A stretch of DNA of 26,421 nt from Thermoproteota archaeon. GTDB lineage: Archaea; Korarchaeota; Korarchaeia; Korarchaeales; Korarchaeaceae. This document shows, piece after piece, positions 7,842-15,797 of the stretch. Position numbers and translations under genes: made by a program. Within the stretch, counting starts at the first letter, position 1, and each line of letters starts with the position of its first letter. The stretch spans positions 1 to 26,421 of the forward strand of contig WAOH01000138.1 in assembly GCA_015521385.1 (NCBI GenBank), given 5' to 3'. The notes under the pieces were generated by a model. It was not told where the DNA came from. It saw only the letters and a program-made list of their open reading frames with translations, and did no database searches.

Positions 7842-8948
7842 TCATTCCGCTATCTCCAATTCAGGAGCCCCAACTATAGCCCTAACTAGGTCCTTAAGCC
7901 CCTCCCCGCTCTTAGCAGATACAGGAATTACGGGAACCCCGTCTCCCAGCATCTCCCTTATTACTTCCTCCCTGGCGCCGTATTCGTAGTCCTCCAATCT
8001 GTCCACTTTATTGGCAGCTATCACTAGGGTCTCCCTCCCCTTACCCAGTTCAGACAGTATCTTCAGGCTCTCGGCGAGCTTTACCCTCATTAGATTTACC
8101 TTGTCGGACACGTCAACCACCAAGACCTGCCTGTGGGAATGAGTTATGTCCAAGAGGTTTAACTGGAAGGAAGCTATCAGCCTCGGATCCAGATCGAGAA
8201 CGAACCCTATGGTGTCCACCAAGTAAGTGTTCTCCCCCTCTATTCCCCCGTACTTGGACGACAGGGTTGTGAAGGGCATGTCGCTGACGGGCTTCTCGAA
8301 CCCCGTTAGAGCGTTGAACAGGCTCGTCTTCCCCGCGTTGTAATAGCCGGTAAGTACCGCTATTCTCGCTCCTCCCTCGATCCTCTTCATTATCTCCAGC
8401 TCCTTCTGCCTGCTGAGCTTGTCGATCTTCCTCCTCAAGATCTTCATCCTCTTCTGTATCGCCCTGATCTGCTTGTGGTAGGCGTACTCACCTCCTCCCC
8501 TGAAACCGGCCCTCATCTTCTTGTACTTTATCGATGCCGAGAGCTTTACGTAGGGAAACGCCTTCTCCAAGGTGGCCAGCTCTATCTGGAGCTTCGAGAG
8601 TATGTCACTGGCCGCCTCCCTGAATATCATCAGGGTAACGTCGTACCTGTCTATGACCTCAACGCCCAGTTTCCTCTCCAGGTTCCACTTCTGCTTGCTG
8701 GTCAGGGTGTTATAGACCACGAATACGTCGGGATCTATCCTCTTGATCTTCTCACGGATCTCCTCAACCTTGCCCTTCCCGAACACATAGTCCACGGTCT
8801 CCTTCGGCCTCACTTGAATTATTCTCTCCACTATCCTGTAACCGAGAGCCCGGAGTAGGGATTCCAGCTCGCCCATCCTTATCTTGTACATGTGATGGTC
8901 GTGGACATTCGTCTTGACCATTCCCGTTACGGCCCTGTACCCGGCCAC
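7842..8948 (-). CDS. hflX: HflX-type GTPase
   Basis: A 368-aa HflX protein: N-terminal HflX domain (about 1-130, including GKGKVEEI), a glycine-rich link (RAGFRGGGEYAY), a coiled helical part and a C-terminal G domain. G motifs are GYYNAGKTS (201-209), DTIGF (245-249), NKVD (313-316) and SAKSG (344-348). HflX binds the large ribosomal subunit and in bacteria splits stalled ribosomes; the archaeal role is less defined. GTG 8948 follows GGAGG by nine bases, and an AGTTTATTTA box lies about 40-49 bases upstream, so it has its own promoter in the 63-base gap after the UbiD gene. Confidence 0.93.
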   Translation of the reverse strand: MAGYRAVTGMVKTNVHDHHMYKIRMGELESLLRALGYRIVERIIQVRPKETVDYVFGKGKVEEIREKIKRIDPDVFVVYNTLTSKQKWNLERKLGVEVIDRYDVTLMIFREAASDILSKLQIELATLEKAFPYVKLSASIKYKKMRAGFRGGGEYAYHKQIRAIQKRMKILRRKIDKLSRQKELEIMKRIEGGARIAVLTGYYNAGKTSLFNALTGFEKPVSDMPFTTLSSKYGGIEGENTYLVDTIGFVLDLDPRLIASFQLNLLDITHSHRQVLVVDVSDKVNLMRVKLAESLKILSELGKGRETLVIAANKVDRLEDYEYGAREEVIREMLGDGVPVIPVSAKSGEGLKDLVRAIVGAPELEIAE

Positions 8949-8987
8949 CTACTCTTTCCTCCCCTCTCTGTGCATCTTGGTACCGGG

Positions 8988-8997
8988 TAAATAAACT
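8988..8997 (-). promoter_or_regulatory. Probable TATA box of hflX
   Basis: Minus-strand agtttattta lies 40-49 bases before GTG 8948 and is the only AT-rich block in the 63-base gap between the UbiD gene and hflX. A start near 8965 would leave a short leader containing the GGAGG site. Confidence 0.5.
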
Positions 8998-9011
8998 GTT
9001 CGCTCTACGGG

Positions 9012-10337
9012 TCACAGGTAGGGATTACGAGGCCTCTCAGTAAGTTCCCTCGGGCCCTTAACGGTGGCATCCACTATCATCTTACCCTGAGGGAGTCTAA
9101 TCAGTCTCCTTTCACCGTCCAACTCGATCTCCCTCAGGTTGCTGTGATCCAGTGAGGACCCCTTAATCCCGGAGATCACCTTGAAGTCGTCGGGTATGTG
9201 CGCCCTCTGAAGCACCGCCCTCATGACCTCGACGTAATCGGACACATCCACATCGTCGTCGACCACGATTACCCTCTTCAAGCTCTTGTGAGCGGCTATG
9301 GCCATCAATCCAGCCAGAGCAGGCTGATCGGGCGAGCTCTTCCTTATGGAAATCGCGACCTCAATCCAGCCAGCCCCACCGGGGGTCATGGCCACATCCA
9401 CCACGTCCGCCACCTCGGAGACCCTGTCCTCGATGAGGGGCTCTACGGGAAGGCCCATCAAGAGCTGATGCTCACTTCCAGCGGGAAGTATCGCTTGGTA
9501 GAATCCACTGGGCCTTGCGTATATCTCCTCTACCTCGAAGACCGGCTGCTGTCTGACGATGTCCTTACCCAATATCTCGTAGAAGGGCCCCTCGGGAGCC
9601 CTCTCCCCTGCCAAAATCTTACCGCAGACGACTATCTCCGAGCTGGAGGGAGCCCACGCTTCAACTCCCTCGCACGGAGAGATGCTCACAGGCTCCCCAG
9701 CTATCCCTCCAGCCAGCGCCATCTTGTCCATATTCTCAGCGGGAACCGCCGAGGCCACCATCACCTCGAGAGGGCTTCCTATGGAGATAGCCGCCGGCAG
9801 GTCCTCGCCCCTCTCCGAAAACCTCTCTATGGTTCTGCTGAGCTTCCTTCCCTCGACTGCCCTCAAAACGAGTTTCTTATCTCCGATGGGCATCATCCTG
9901 TGGTAAGATGATGAGAAAAGGCCATCCTCATCCTTGAATACGACAATGGAAGCCGTCATATAAGGGCCGGGCTCCCCCGTGTAATGCTTCAGAATGGGGA
10001 GGTCCGACAGTTCAATATTCGCCCTGACCCATTCAGGGTCCCCTTCTAATGCGGGGACAGGATTCTTGAGGGCACTCCTTATCCTACCCCTCATCTCCTT
10101 CATGTCCGAGATGCCGAAGGAGGTCAGCAGGGTCTCCCTCGACGTAGCCACGCCGCCCACCACTCGGAAGGCGCTCTCCCGCCCGTCGGGCAGCAAGGGC
10201 TTCTCGAACAGGACAGCCTTCTTACCATCCCATTTTTTCAGGTGCGCAGCCATCTCATACTCCACTGAGGTTTCCTTTTCAATTACGTGCAGGAGATCAC
10301 TATCCTCCAGCCTTTTCAGGGCAAGCCTGAGATCCAT
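9012..10337 (-). CDS. UbiD-family prenylated-FMN decarboxylase
   Basis: A 441-aa UbiD-family protein. It starts MDLRLALKRLEDSDLLHVI, the usual N-terminus of the family, and contains YHRMMPIGDKKLVLR, the flavin/substrate region, and GERAPEGPFYEILG, which carries the conserved catalytic Glu. Family members decarboxylate unsaturated acids using prenylated FMN. In archaea one homologue is anhydromevalonate-5-phosphate decarboxylase of the modified mevalonate route to isoprenoids, a reasonable but unproven role here. I moved the start to ATG 10337: the TATA-like box at 10364-10375 lies 27-38 bases upstream, whereas TTG 10355 would fall before the expected transcript start. Confidence 0.85.
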   Translation of the reverse strand: MDLRLALKRLEDSDLLHVIEKETSVEYEMAAHLKKWDGKKAVLFEKPLLPDGRESAFRVVGGVATSRETLLTSFGISDMKEMRGRIRSALKNPVPALEGDPEWVRANIELSDLPILKHYTGEPGPYMTASIVVFKDEDGLFSSSYHRMMPIGDKKLVLRAVEGRKLSRTIERFSERGEDLPAAISIGSPLEVMVASAVPAENMDKMALAGGIAGEPVSISPCEGVEAWAPSSSEIVVCGKILAGERAPEGPFYEILGKDIVRQQPVFEVEEIYARPSGFYQAILPAGSEHQLLMGLPVEPLIEDRVSEVADVVDVAMTPGGAGWIEVAISIRKSSPDQPALAGLMAIAAHKSLKRVIVVDDDVDVSDYVEVMRAVLQRAHIPDDFKVISGIKGSSLDHSNLREIELDGERRLIRLPQGKMIVDATVKGPRELTERPRNPYL

Positions 10338-10363
10338 AAGCCTCTCTCCATCCAACCCTAATA

Positions 10364-10375
10364 TCTTTTTATTCC
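10364..10375. promoter_or_regulatory. Shared TATA-like box for the UbiD (-) and asnS (+) genes
   Basis: The block tctttttattcc (ggaataaaaaga on the minus strand) is the AT-rich centre of the divergent gap. It is about 32 bases from ATG 10337 and about 40 from ATG 10409, so one box can account for both transcripts. Confidence 0.55.
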
Positions 10376-10408
10376 CTACTCCGGATTCCCACCGAGGTGT
10401 CCTTCCCC

Positions 10409-11707
10409 ATGTGGAAATTCGGCGAGAGGACTCACTTCATAGGGGAGCTGCAACGCCTTCCCGAGGGAGAACGGGTTAGAATAGCGGGCTGGGTGTACAG
10501 GAAAAGCGAGTTGGGCGGCGTGGTGTTCATACGACTTCGAGACTCCACAGGCGTGGTCCAAGTGGTGGTTAAGGAGGGAGAAGTCAGTCAGGACGATCTG
10601 GAGCGCGCGAGGAGCGCGGGCATCGAGGCATCCTTGGTGGTGGAGGGCAGGGTGAGGAGGGACCCGAGGTCCCCCACTGGGGTCGAGCTCTTAGCCTCCA
10701 ACATCAAGGTGGTGGGACCCTCCCACGATTTCCCGATAAAGCCCGACTCCGGTGAGGAGTTCCTGCTGGATAACAGGCACCTCCATCTAAGGACCACCAG
10801 AATGAGGAACGCCCTACTGGTCAGGAGGGAGGTCATGAGGGCGGTCGAGGAGTGGTTCATAACCAACGGCTTCGTCAGGGTCGAGGGCCCGACCTTCGTG
10901 GGGGCCGCGGTTGAGGGAGGAGCCACACTGTTCGAGGTCCCCTACTTTAACAGGAAGGCTTATCTGACTCAGAGCTCCCAATTCTACCTAGAAGCCGCTA
11001 TATTCGCGTTCGAAAACGTGTACACAGTGCAGCCCAGCTTCAGGGCGGAGAAGTCTAGGACTAGGAGGCATCTGACCGAGTTCTGGCACGCCGAGGCGGA
11101 GATGGCGTGGGCCGATCTCAACGGCATGATGGACGTGGTCGAATCGTTGCTCAAATACGTCTCCGAGAAAGTGGTGGAGAGAGCTGGCCACATATTGGAG
11201 GCCCTAGGCAGGAAATTTGAGCCTCTCGAGGGGAGTTTTCCGAGGATCACGTACGATGAGGCATTGTCCATTGCAAAAAGGAAGGGCGCTTCCATAGAGT
11301 GGGGGGAGGATTTCGGAACCGAGGTGGAGAGGGCCATCTCACTCGAATTCGATCTGCCCGTATTCGTGACCCACTATCCGAAGCAGGCCAAGGCCTTTTA
11401 CCATAAGCCCGACCCCGAGAGACCTGAGGTTGTCCTCTGCGCTGATCTATTAGCTCCGGAAGGGATAGGAGAGATAGTTGGAGGGGGTCAGAGGATAGAA
11501 TCCGAGGAGGAACTTCTGAAGAGGATAAGGGAGGAGGGACTCAACCCATCGGACTATAAATGGTACATAGATCTGAGGAAGTACGGTAGCGTGCCTCATT
11601 CAGGTTTCGGTCTGGGGATAGAGAGGACGATAAGGTGGATAGCCGGTCTACCGCACATAAGGGATGCGATACCCTTCCCGAGGACTCCCACTAGGCTCTA
11701 CCCCTGA
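10409..11707 (+). CDS. asnS: Asparaginyl-tRNA synthetase
   Basis: A 432-aa class IIb synthetase. The N-terminal OB fold (about 15-105; VRIAGWVYRKSELGGVVFIRLRD) binds the anticodon, so this is not the shortened AsnRS-like asparagine synthetase of some archaea. Motif 2 is FRAEKSRTRRHLTEFWH and motif 3 GFGLGIERTIRWIAG; YGSVPHSGFGLG, EIVGGGQRI and the end AIPFPRTPTRLYP are characteristic of AsnRS rather than AspRS. It charges tRNA-Asn with asparagine in the cytoplasm. GAGGTG lies 8-15 bases before ATG 10409; GTG 10397 is an alternative that would be nearly leaderless. The end overlaps the XPF gene by 10 bases. Confidence 0.92.
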   Translation: MWKFGERTHFIGELQRLPEGERVRIAGWVYRKSELGGVVFIRLRDSTGVVQVVVKEGEVSQDDLERARSAGIEASLVVEGRVRRDPRSPTGVELLASNIKVVGPSHDFPIKPDSGEEFLLDNRHLHLRTTRMRNALLVRREVMRAVEEWFITNGFVRVEGPTFVGAAVEGGATLFEVPYFNRKAYLTQSSQFYLEAAIFAFENVYTVQPSFRAEKSRTRRHLTEFWHAEAEMAWADLNGMMDVVESLLKYVSEKVVERAGHILEALGRKFEPLEGSFPRITYDEALSIAKRKGASIEWGEDFGTEVERAISLEFDLPVFVTHYPKQAKAFYHKPDPERPEVVLCADLLAPEGIGEIVGGGQRIESEEELLKRIREEGLNPSDYKWYIDLRKYGSVPHSGFGLGIERTIRWIAGLPHIRDAIPFPRTPTRLYP

Positions 11708-12366
11708 TCCTCCAATTCCTCCAATTTCGCCTCCTTCACAGGTCTGAAGGGCGCATTCAAAACCTCCTGTAGCTTCCGAGCCTTGGCCTCGCCTACGACC
11801 CTCTTTAACTTGTGAAAGTCGGCGCTGAAAACGTCCTTCAGCGTACCAAACTCGTTTAGTAGTTTCTCAGCTGATTTAGGCCCTATAGACGGGAAGCTCA
11901 CGAGAACCGCGTAGGCTTCCTCCCAAGATTTGGGTCTCCTCCTCCTCTTGACGGGTATCACAGAGGGCCTGTCCCCCTCCACCTTCCTAGATAGGTAGGC
12001 GAGGAACCTGGCCGTGTCCTCGGGGGATGTGACGTGGATAACCGAGACACCCCTCAGAGCAAGGGAGGAGAGCGCTCCCAGATAGTGGGGCACCGCGCTG
12101 CGTTTGAGATGGAAGTAGGGCTCCTCCACGAGTATTATAATTACCTCGCAACTCGTCCTCATCTGCTCAACCTGATCGAATAACCTGCCGTCGTAGATCG
12201 ATTTGATGAAGTCGCTCAACGATTTTCTCTCCACGCACACATTGGTACCGACTAGGTAGTCCGAGACCTCTATCCTCCGCCTCTCCACGATGATCCCGTG
12301 CTTCCTCAGTAACCTTTCTATGAGTTCAGGCTCCCTATCATCCATTATTACCCTCAATTTCCCCAC
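11698..12366 (-). CDS. XPF/Mus81-family structure-specific endonuclease (short archaeal form)
   Basis: A 222-aa protein with an ERCC4 nuclease domain (about 3-130) and C-terminal tandem helix-hairpin-helix (about 150-205; FPSIGPKSAEKLL). Catalytic residues are present: MDDRE, SDYLVG and ERKSLSDF (Glu46-Arg47-Lys48 ... Asp52). The SF2 helicase of euryarchaeal Hef is absent, as in crenarchaeal XPF, which cuts branched DNA with PCNA. I see no obvious PCNA-binding tail at the C-terminus. GTG 12366 keeps the first beta strand (KLRVIMDDRE); ATG 12345 would cut it. This start overlaps the RPA gene by 29 bases, suggesting coupled translation. Confidence 0.9.
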   Translation of the reverse strand: MGKLRVIMDDREPELIERLLRKHGIIVERRRIEVSDYLVGTNVCVERKSLSDFIKSIYDGRLFDQVEQMRTSCEVIIILVEEPYFHLKRSAVPHYLGALSSLALRGVSVIHVTSPEDTARFLAYLSRKVEGDRPSVIPVKRRRRPKSWEEAYAVLVSFPSIGPKSAEKLLNEFGTLKDVFSADFHKLKRVVGEAKARKLQEVLNAPFRPVKEAKLEELEDQG

Positions 12367-14044
12367 CGCCGAGCCACACGCGTCTTATCTCCTTGATCAG
12401 TTCCCTGCTCTCATCAACCGGATCGACGTATTCCATCTCGTCCAGTACCAACCTCACAGCACCGCTTTCCAAGTAGGTCGCCCTGCCCCTGACTATTACC
12501 TCGCGACCCATCATCTTCCCCGCGACCTCATCGGTTGGGACGGAGTGAGACGGCTCCCCCAGTTCATCGGCGGCCTTGATCACGTCCTCAGTACTCATCC
12601 CCAGTATCCTCTCCGCTCTATCCCTGAAAGCCACCACTCTAGCTATTCCGGTTCCATCGTCTATCGTGAACGTGAGGTAAAGTAGGGGAGTGGCCCTCTC
12701 TATCTCGCCGCAGTTGGGGCAGTGGAATCTGCCGTACTCGAACTCGACACGCGCACCGCAGTTGGGGCAGTGCCAAGTAACCCTAGCCGTGTCCGAGAAG
12801 GAGATAACCGTGCCCCTAAATTCCCTCAGGCCATCGGAAGACTCACCAATCCACATTCTCCTGTATTTCACCTTCTTAGCCACCTTCTCTAACTTGGGGG
12901 GGACGTGGCTCGCGATCTTTTCGACGATCTCTATGGTTCCCGACCTACTCAGCACCATCAGTCCGTCGTTATCGATGTAGACTGGTCCGAACCTGAGCTT
13001 GAACGGAGGATCCTCCTCAGAAAGTAGATCAGCCCAATCTCCCCAGACCCTAAGTATCTCGAGTGAACCATCGATCTCCACTAGGAGATCGAGGAACTTC
13101 TTACCTCTAGCCCCTATCTCCTCGAGAGGGAATTTGAACAGGACCACACCCTCTATTGGACCACTACCTCCCTCCTTAAGGACATCCAGCTTTGTACGGG
13201 GTGTCGAATGCAGCTCCAAGGAGTCATCTCTCAGGACCACCCTCACATCCGTTAAAGCCACGGTAGATCCCTCTATCAGACCGTCAGTGAGGGAGGCCTT
13301 ATCTCCCCATAAAACCACCCTAACTATGTCTCCCTCCTCGTCTCTAAGTAAGAGGGAACCCCTCCTACCGATGCTACCATCACTCCTAGTGAATTCAGAG
13401 ACCGGATAGATACGGACGATGGTCCCTCTGAAGTCGACAACGTCGCCCTCCTTCTCATAGAGCTCTTTCACCTTCAGGATCCTCCTCTCCTCAACTGGAA
13501 GATCCTCGTAACCGCTGGGCAGGACCTCTATATCAGATCCAGAGTCTAGGTGCAGGGCGACTCTACCGAACCTTTCGGTGACCCGGGCGTTGGTAACCTT
13601 TATCACATCACCCTCTCCTATTTCTCCACTGCGTATCCTGTCAACTAGGCTCTTCGACCAGACGATCACATCTATATGGCCGGTCTCATCCGCTAGTTTG
13701 AACTCAGCCCTCTCAGAGGGCTCCCCACTCCTGTTGACGTAACTGAGCACACCGTACATCCTCACGATCTTCCCCTGAACTGTGGCCTTCCTCATTCCGG
13801 GTACCAGCTTGCTGATCTTAATCGTCGGGTAGTGGGCCTGCTCATCTCTGGACACCTGACCGACATCGAGCTCCACGGCTATGAGGGAGAGGGCGCCATC
13901 GGGCTTGACCAGGCCCTTCATCTCCTCCACATACCTCTTTACCCTTTCCAGCACCTCCTCCACCGTGAGACCGGCCTTGGAAGCTACCAGTCTCACCTTC
14001 TCCATGAACTCCTCGTCAAAACCATCGTCACGGCTCGTTTCCAA
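12338..14044 (-). CDS. Replication protein A, multi-OB-fold ssDNA-binding protein with zinc finger
   Basis: A 568-aa protein with a helical N-terminus (about 1-60), successive OB folds (roughly 75-165, 190-290 and 300-380) and a C-terminal zinc-ribbon OB fold, where CPNC...CPNC (12 residues between) binds zinc. This is the RPA1 plan of euryarchaea and eukaryotes, unlike the small single-OB SSB of most Sulfolobales, and informs the host's placement. It coats single-stranded DNA in replication and repair. TTG 14044 directly follows rtcA but its nearest purine-rich site is far; ATG 14005, behind GAGGAG, is an alternative. It lies between rtcA and XPF in one minus-strand operon. Confidence 0.9.
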   Translation of the reverse strand: METSRDDGFDEEFMEKVRLVASKAGLTVEEVLERVKRYVEEMKGLVKPDGALSLIAVELDVGQVSRDEQAHYPTIKISKLVPGMRKATVQGKIVRMYGVLSYVNRSGEPSERAEFKLADETGHIDVIVWSKSLVDRIRSGEIGEGDVIKVTNARVTERFGRVALHLDSGSDIEVLPSGYEDLPVEERRILKVKELYEKEGDVVDFRGTIVRIYPVSEFTRSDGSIGRRGSLLLRDEEGDIVRVVLWGDKASLTDGLIEGSTVALTDVRVVLRDDSLELHSTPRTKLDVLKEGGSGPIEGVVLFKFPLEEIGARGKKFLDLLVEIDGSLEILRVWGDWADLLSEEDPPFKLRFGPVYIDNDGLMVLSRSGTIEIVEKIASHVPPKLEKVAKKVKYRRMWIGESSDGLREFRGTVISFSDTARVTWHCPNCGARVEFEYGRFHCPNCGEIERATPLLYLTFTIDDGTGIARVVAFRDRAERILGMSTEDVIKAADELGEPSHSVPTDEVAGKMMGREVIVRGRATYLESGAVRLVLDEMEYVDPVDESRELIKEIRRVWLGGGEIEGNNG

Positions 14045-14046
14045 TC

Positions 14047-15087
14047 TCAGACACCCGCGCCCTCCACCTCGATGACCGACGGCCTATCCAGTCCACCCTC
14101 GACTCTAAACTTAACCGGTAAGAATTTCTCCACCAGCCATATATTACTTTCAGCGTGGAGGGTCAGCTTGGATATCCCTATTCTCGATCTCCCAGAGGCT
14201 ATTGCTAGATAGGGGATTATCATATCCCCTGAATGGTTATCGAAGGCCATATTAGTGTCCAACTCCTCCAGTAACTTGGTCGCAGCCTTCTTCCCAACTA
14301 CCTCGCTCGGCTTCCCCCTCTCTCCGAGCTCATCAGCGCCTATAACGGGCTTGCTTTCCGTCCACAGGACTATCCCAGCCCCAGGACCTAGGTGCCCGTC
14401 CTCAGACCAGTCCTCCTCTATGGCAACCCTTAACCCCCTGCCCTCCAGTACCTCGCTGGCCGCCCTCACCATCCTCCTAGTTACGTGCCTCGGAAGCTTG
14501 ACCGCATGTGCCCTACCTCTGACGACGGAGATAGCGTCCCTCTCTACTTTATCGAGGCCACGTAGATCGGATGGCCGCACTCTGAGATCAACTAATCCGC
14601 CACCCTTCGGGTAGTGGCCTCTCCTGATCAGCCTGATTTCAGCCCGGGCCCCCATCAATGAGATGTTGGGTAGGAAGACCTCCCTCATGTAGTCTATGGG
14701 GGGAGCCATGGGGACGTCAGTCCCTCCCCTAATGAGGAATCTCACATCACTTTCGGAGGTCAAACATGCTGGTAGGAGAGCCTGAATCACAAGAGTCACG
14801 CTCCCGGCCGTACCGATGTCCACCTCGAATGTACCCCCTCTTTTGTTCCTAGGCACGAAGATCACCCGGGTGGAGCCCACTCTGGCACCCTCGACATGGG
14901 CATCCGTAAGCTTCGCGAGGGCCATCACCGCGTTGAGGTGCTGCGGCCTGAGACCGGGTTTCTTCCTCTTAGCCCTTATGTTGTACACCTCGACTGGCTT
15001 GAGCGTGACGGCTGACAGGGACAGGGCGTATCTGAGTATCGATCCCCCTCCCTCTCCGTAACTTCCGTCGATCCTTACCGGCTCCAT
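14047..15087 (-). CDS. rtcA: RNA 3'-terminal phosphate cyclase
   Basis: A 346-aa RtcA: DGSYGEGGG near the N-terminus, RAKRKKPGLRPQHLNAV, GTAGSVTLVIQALLP and HSGDMIIPYLA, whose His285 is the likely AMP-accepting residue. The family turns an RNA 3'-phosphate into a 2',3'-cyclic phosphate with ATP. The closest alternative, the Rcl1-like non-catalytic branch, is excluded by the retained histidine. ATG 15087 is 26-35 bases from the CTATTTAAAG box and the gene leads the rtcA-RPA-XPF operon. Confidence 0.93.
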   Translation of the reverse strand: MEPVRIDGSYGEGGGSILRYALSLSAVTLKPVEVYNIRAKRKKPGLRPQHLNAVMALAKLTDAHVEGARVGSTRVIFVPRNKRGGTFEVDIGTAGSVTLVIQALLPACLTSESDVRFLIRGGTDVPMAPPIDYMREVFLPNISLMGARAEIRLIRRGHYPKGGGLVDLRVRPSDLRGLDKVERDAISVVRGRAHAVKLPRHVTRRMVRAASEVLEGRGLRVAIEEDWSEDGHLGPGAGIVLWTESKPVIGADELGERGKPSEVVGKKAATKLLEELDTNMAFDNHSGDMIIPYLAIASGRSRIGISKLTLHAESNIWLVEKFLPVKFRVEGGLDRPSVIEVEGAGV

Positions 15088-15112
15088 ACAGATGGGATGG
15101 CCCTGTGTTCCT

Positions 15113-15122
15113 CTTTAAATAG
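15113..15122. promoter_or_regulatory. Shared TATA-like box for rtcA (-) and ogt (+)
   Basis: The block ctttaaatag (ctatttaaag on the minus strand) is the single AT-rich element in the 68-base gap, about 30 bases from ATG 15087 and about 38 from ATG 15156. It fits TATA placement in both directions. Confidence 0.6.
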
Positions 15123-15155
15123 CATTCCTTGGTTCCTTTAGATCGGTGAAAGGGG

Positions 15156-15797
15156 ATGGCGGGGAAGAGGATCAAGTTCGTCATAGAGGAGGTGGACGGC
15201 AGGTACGTGGGAATAGGAGTCGGTGAGAGGGAGCTCTACTGTAACACGATACCCCTTCCCTCCAAAGAGGAAGCGGAGGCCGACCTCAGAGCCACCTGCT
15301 ACTCAGCTTGGGGAGATTCCCTCAACTTGACGCCTGAGTATCACATACCCTCAGCCTACGAACTGGCTCTCCAGGTAAGCAAGCTGTTCTCGGGAGAGAA
15401 GGTGGATCTCTCAGGGATCAGGCTGGCCCGCCATCCCCGGGAGAAGTTTTGGAATGCAATTCTACTGATGAGTTCTATCCCGAGGGGAATGGTCACCACA
15501 TACCGGGAGCTGGCTAGGGCTCTGGGCACCTCACCTAGGGCGGCTGGCAACTACGCCTCCCGCAACCCATTCCCGCTCATAGTCCCCTGTCACAGAGTGA
15601 TAAGGAGCGATATGAGAATAGGAGGATACAGCTACGGCCCCATACTGAAAGCGTCCCTCCTGATGGCCGAGGGCGTGAGAGTGGATTTTGACACGGGAAA
15701 GGTAGATCCCTCCAAAGTAATCACCCATGAGGAGTTGCTCTCCCTTAAGGAGGTGCGAGGAGTTGTCAGTTACCACCAAACCCGTCTTCGCATCTGA
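15156..15797 (+). CDS. ogt: Methylated-DNA--protein-cysteine methyltransferase
   Basis: A 213-aa O6-alkylguanine-DNA alkyltransferase. The acceptor motif IVPCHRVIRSD puts the alkyl-accepting cysteine at Cys145; the arginine finger is in RAAGNYASRNP (Arg128), and TTYRELARALGTSPRAAG is the DNA-binding helix-turn-helix. It repairs O6-methylguanine by irreversible transfer to the cysteine. GGTGAAAGGGG precedes ATG 15156. The last 35 bases overlap the crenactin reading frame, so the two genes are probably transcribed together. Confidence 0.93.
   Translation: MAGKRIKFVIEEVDGRYVGIGVGERELYCNTIPLPSKEEAEADLRATCYSAWGDSLNLTPEYHIPSAYELALQVSKLFSGEKVDLSGIRLARHPREKFWNAILLMSSIPRGMVTTYRELARALGTSPRAAGNYASRNPFPLIVPCHRVIRSDMRIGGYSYGPILKASLLMAEGVRVDFDTGKVDPSKVITHEELLSLKEVRGVVSYHQTRLRI
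15747..15755 (+). promoter_or_regulatory. Strong ribosome binding site deciding the crenactin start
   Basis: AAGGAGGTG sits inside the ogt coding sequence seven bases before TTG 15763. It is one of the best matches to the anti-Shine-Dalgarno sequence in the window and favours TTG 15763 over the in-frame ATG 15727, whose 12 extra residues are unlike the family. Confidence 0.75.

Noticed and set aside
10409..11707. Aspartyl-tRNA synthetase.
   Set aside because: AspRS and AsnRS share most motifs, but FRAEKSRTRRHLTEFWH and the YGSVPHSGFGLG/FPRTPTRLYP endings are of AsnRS type.
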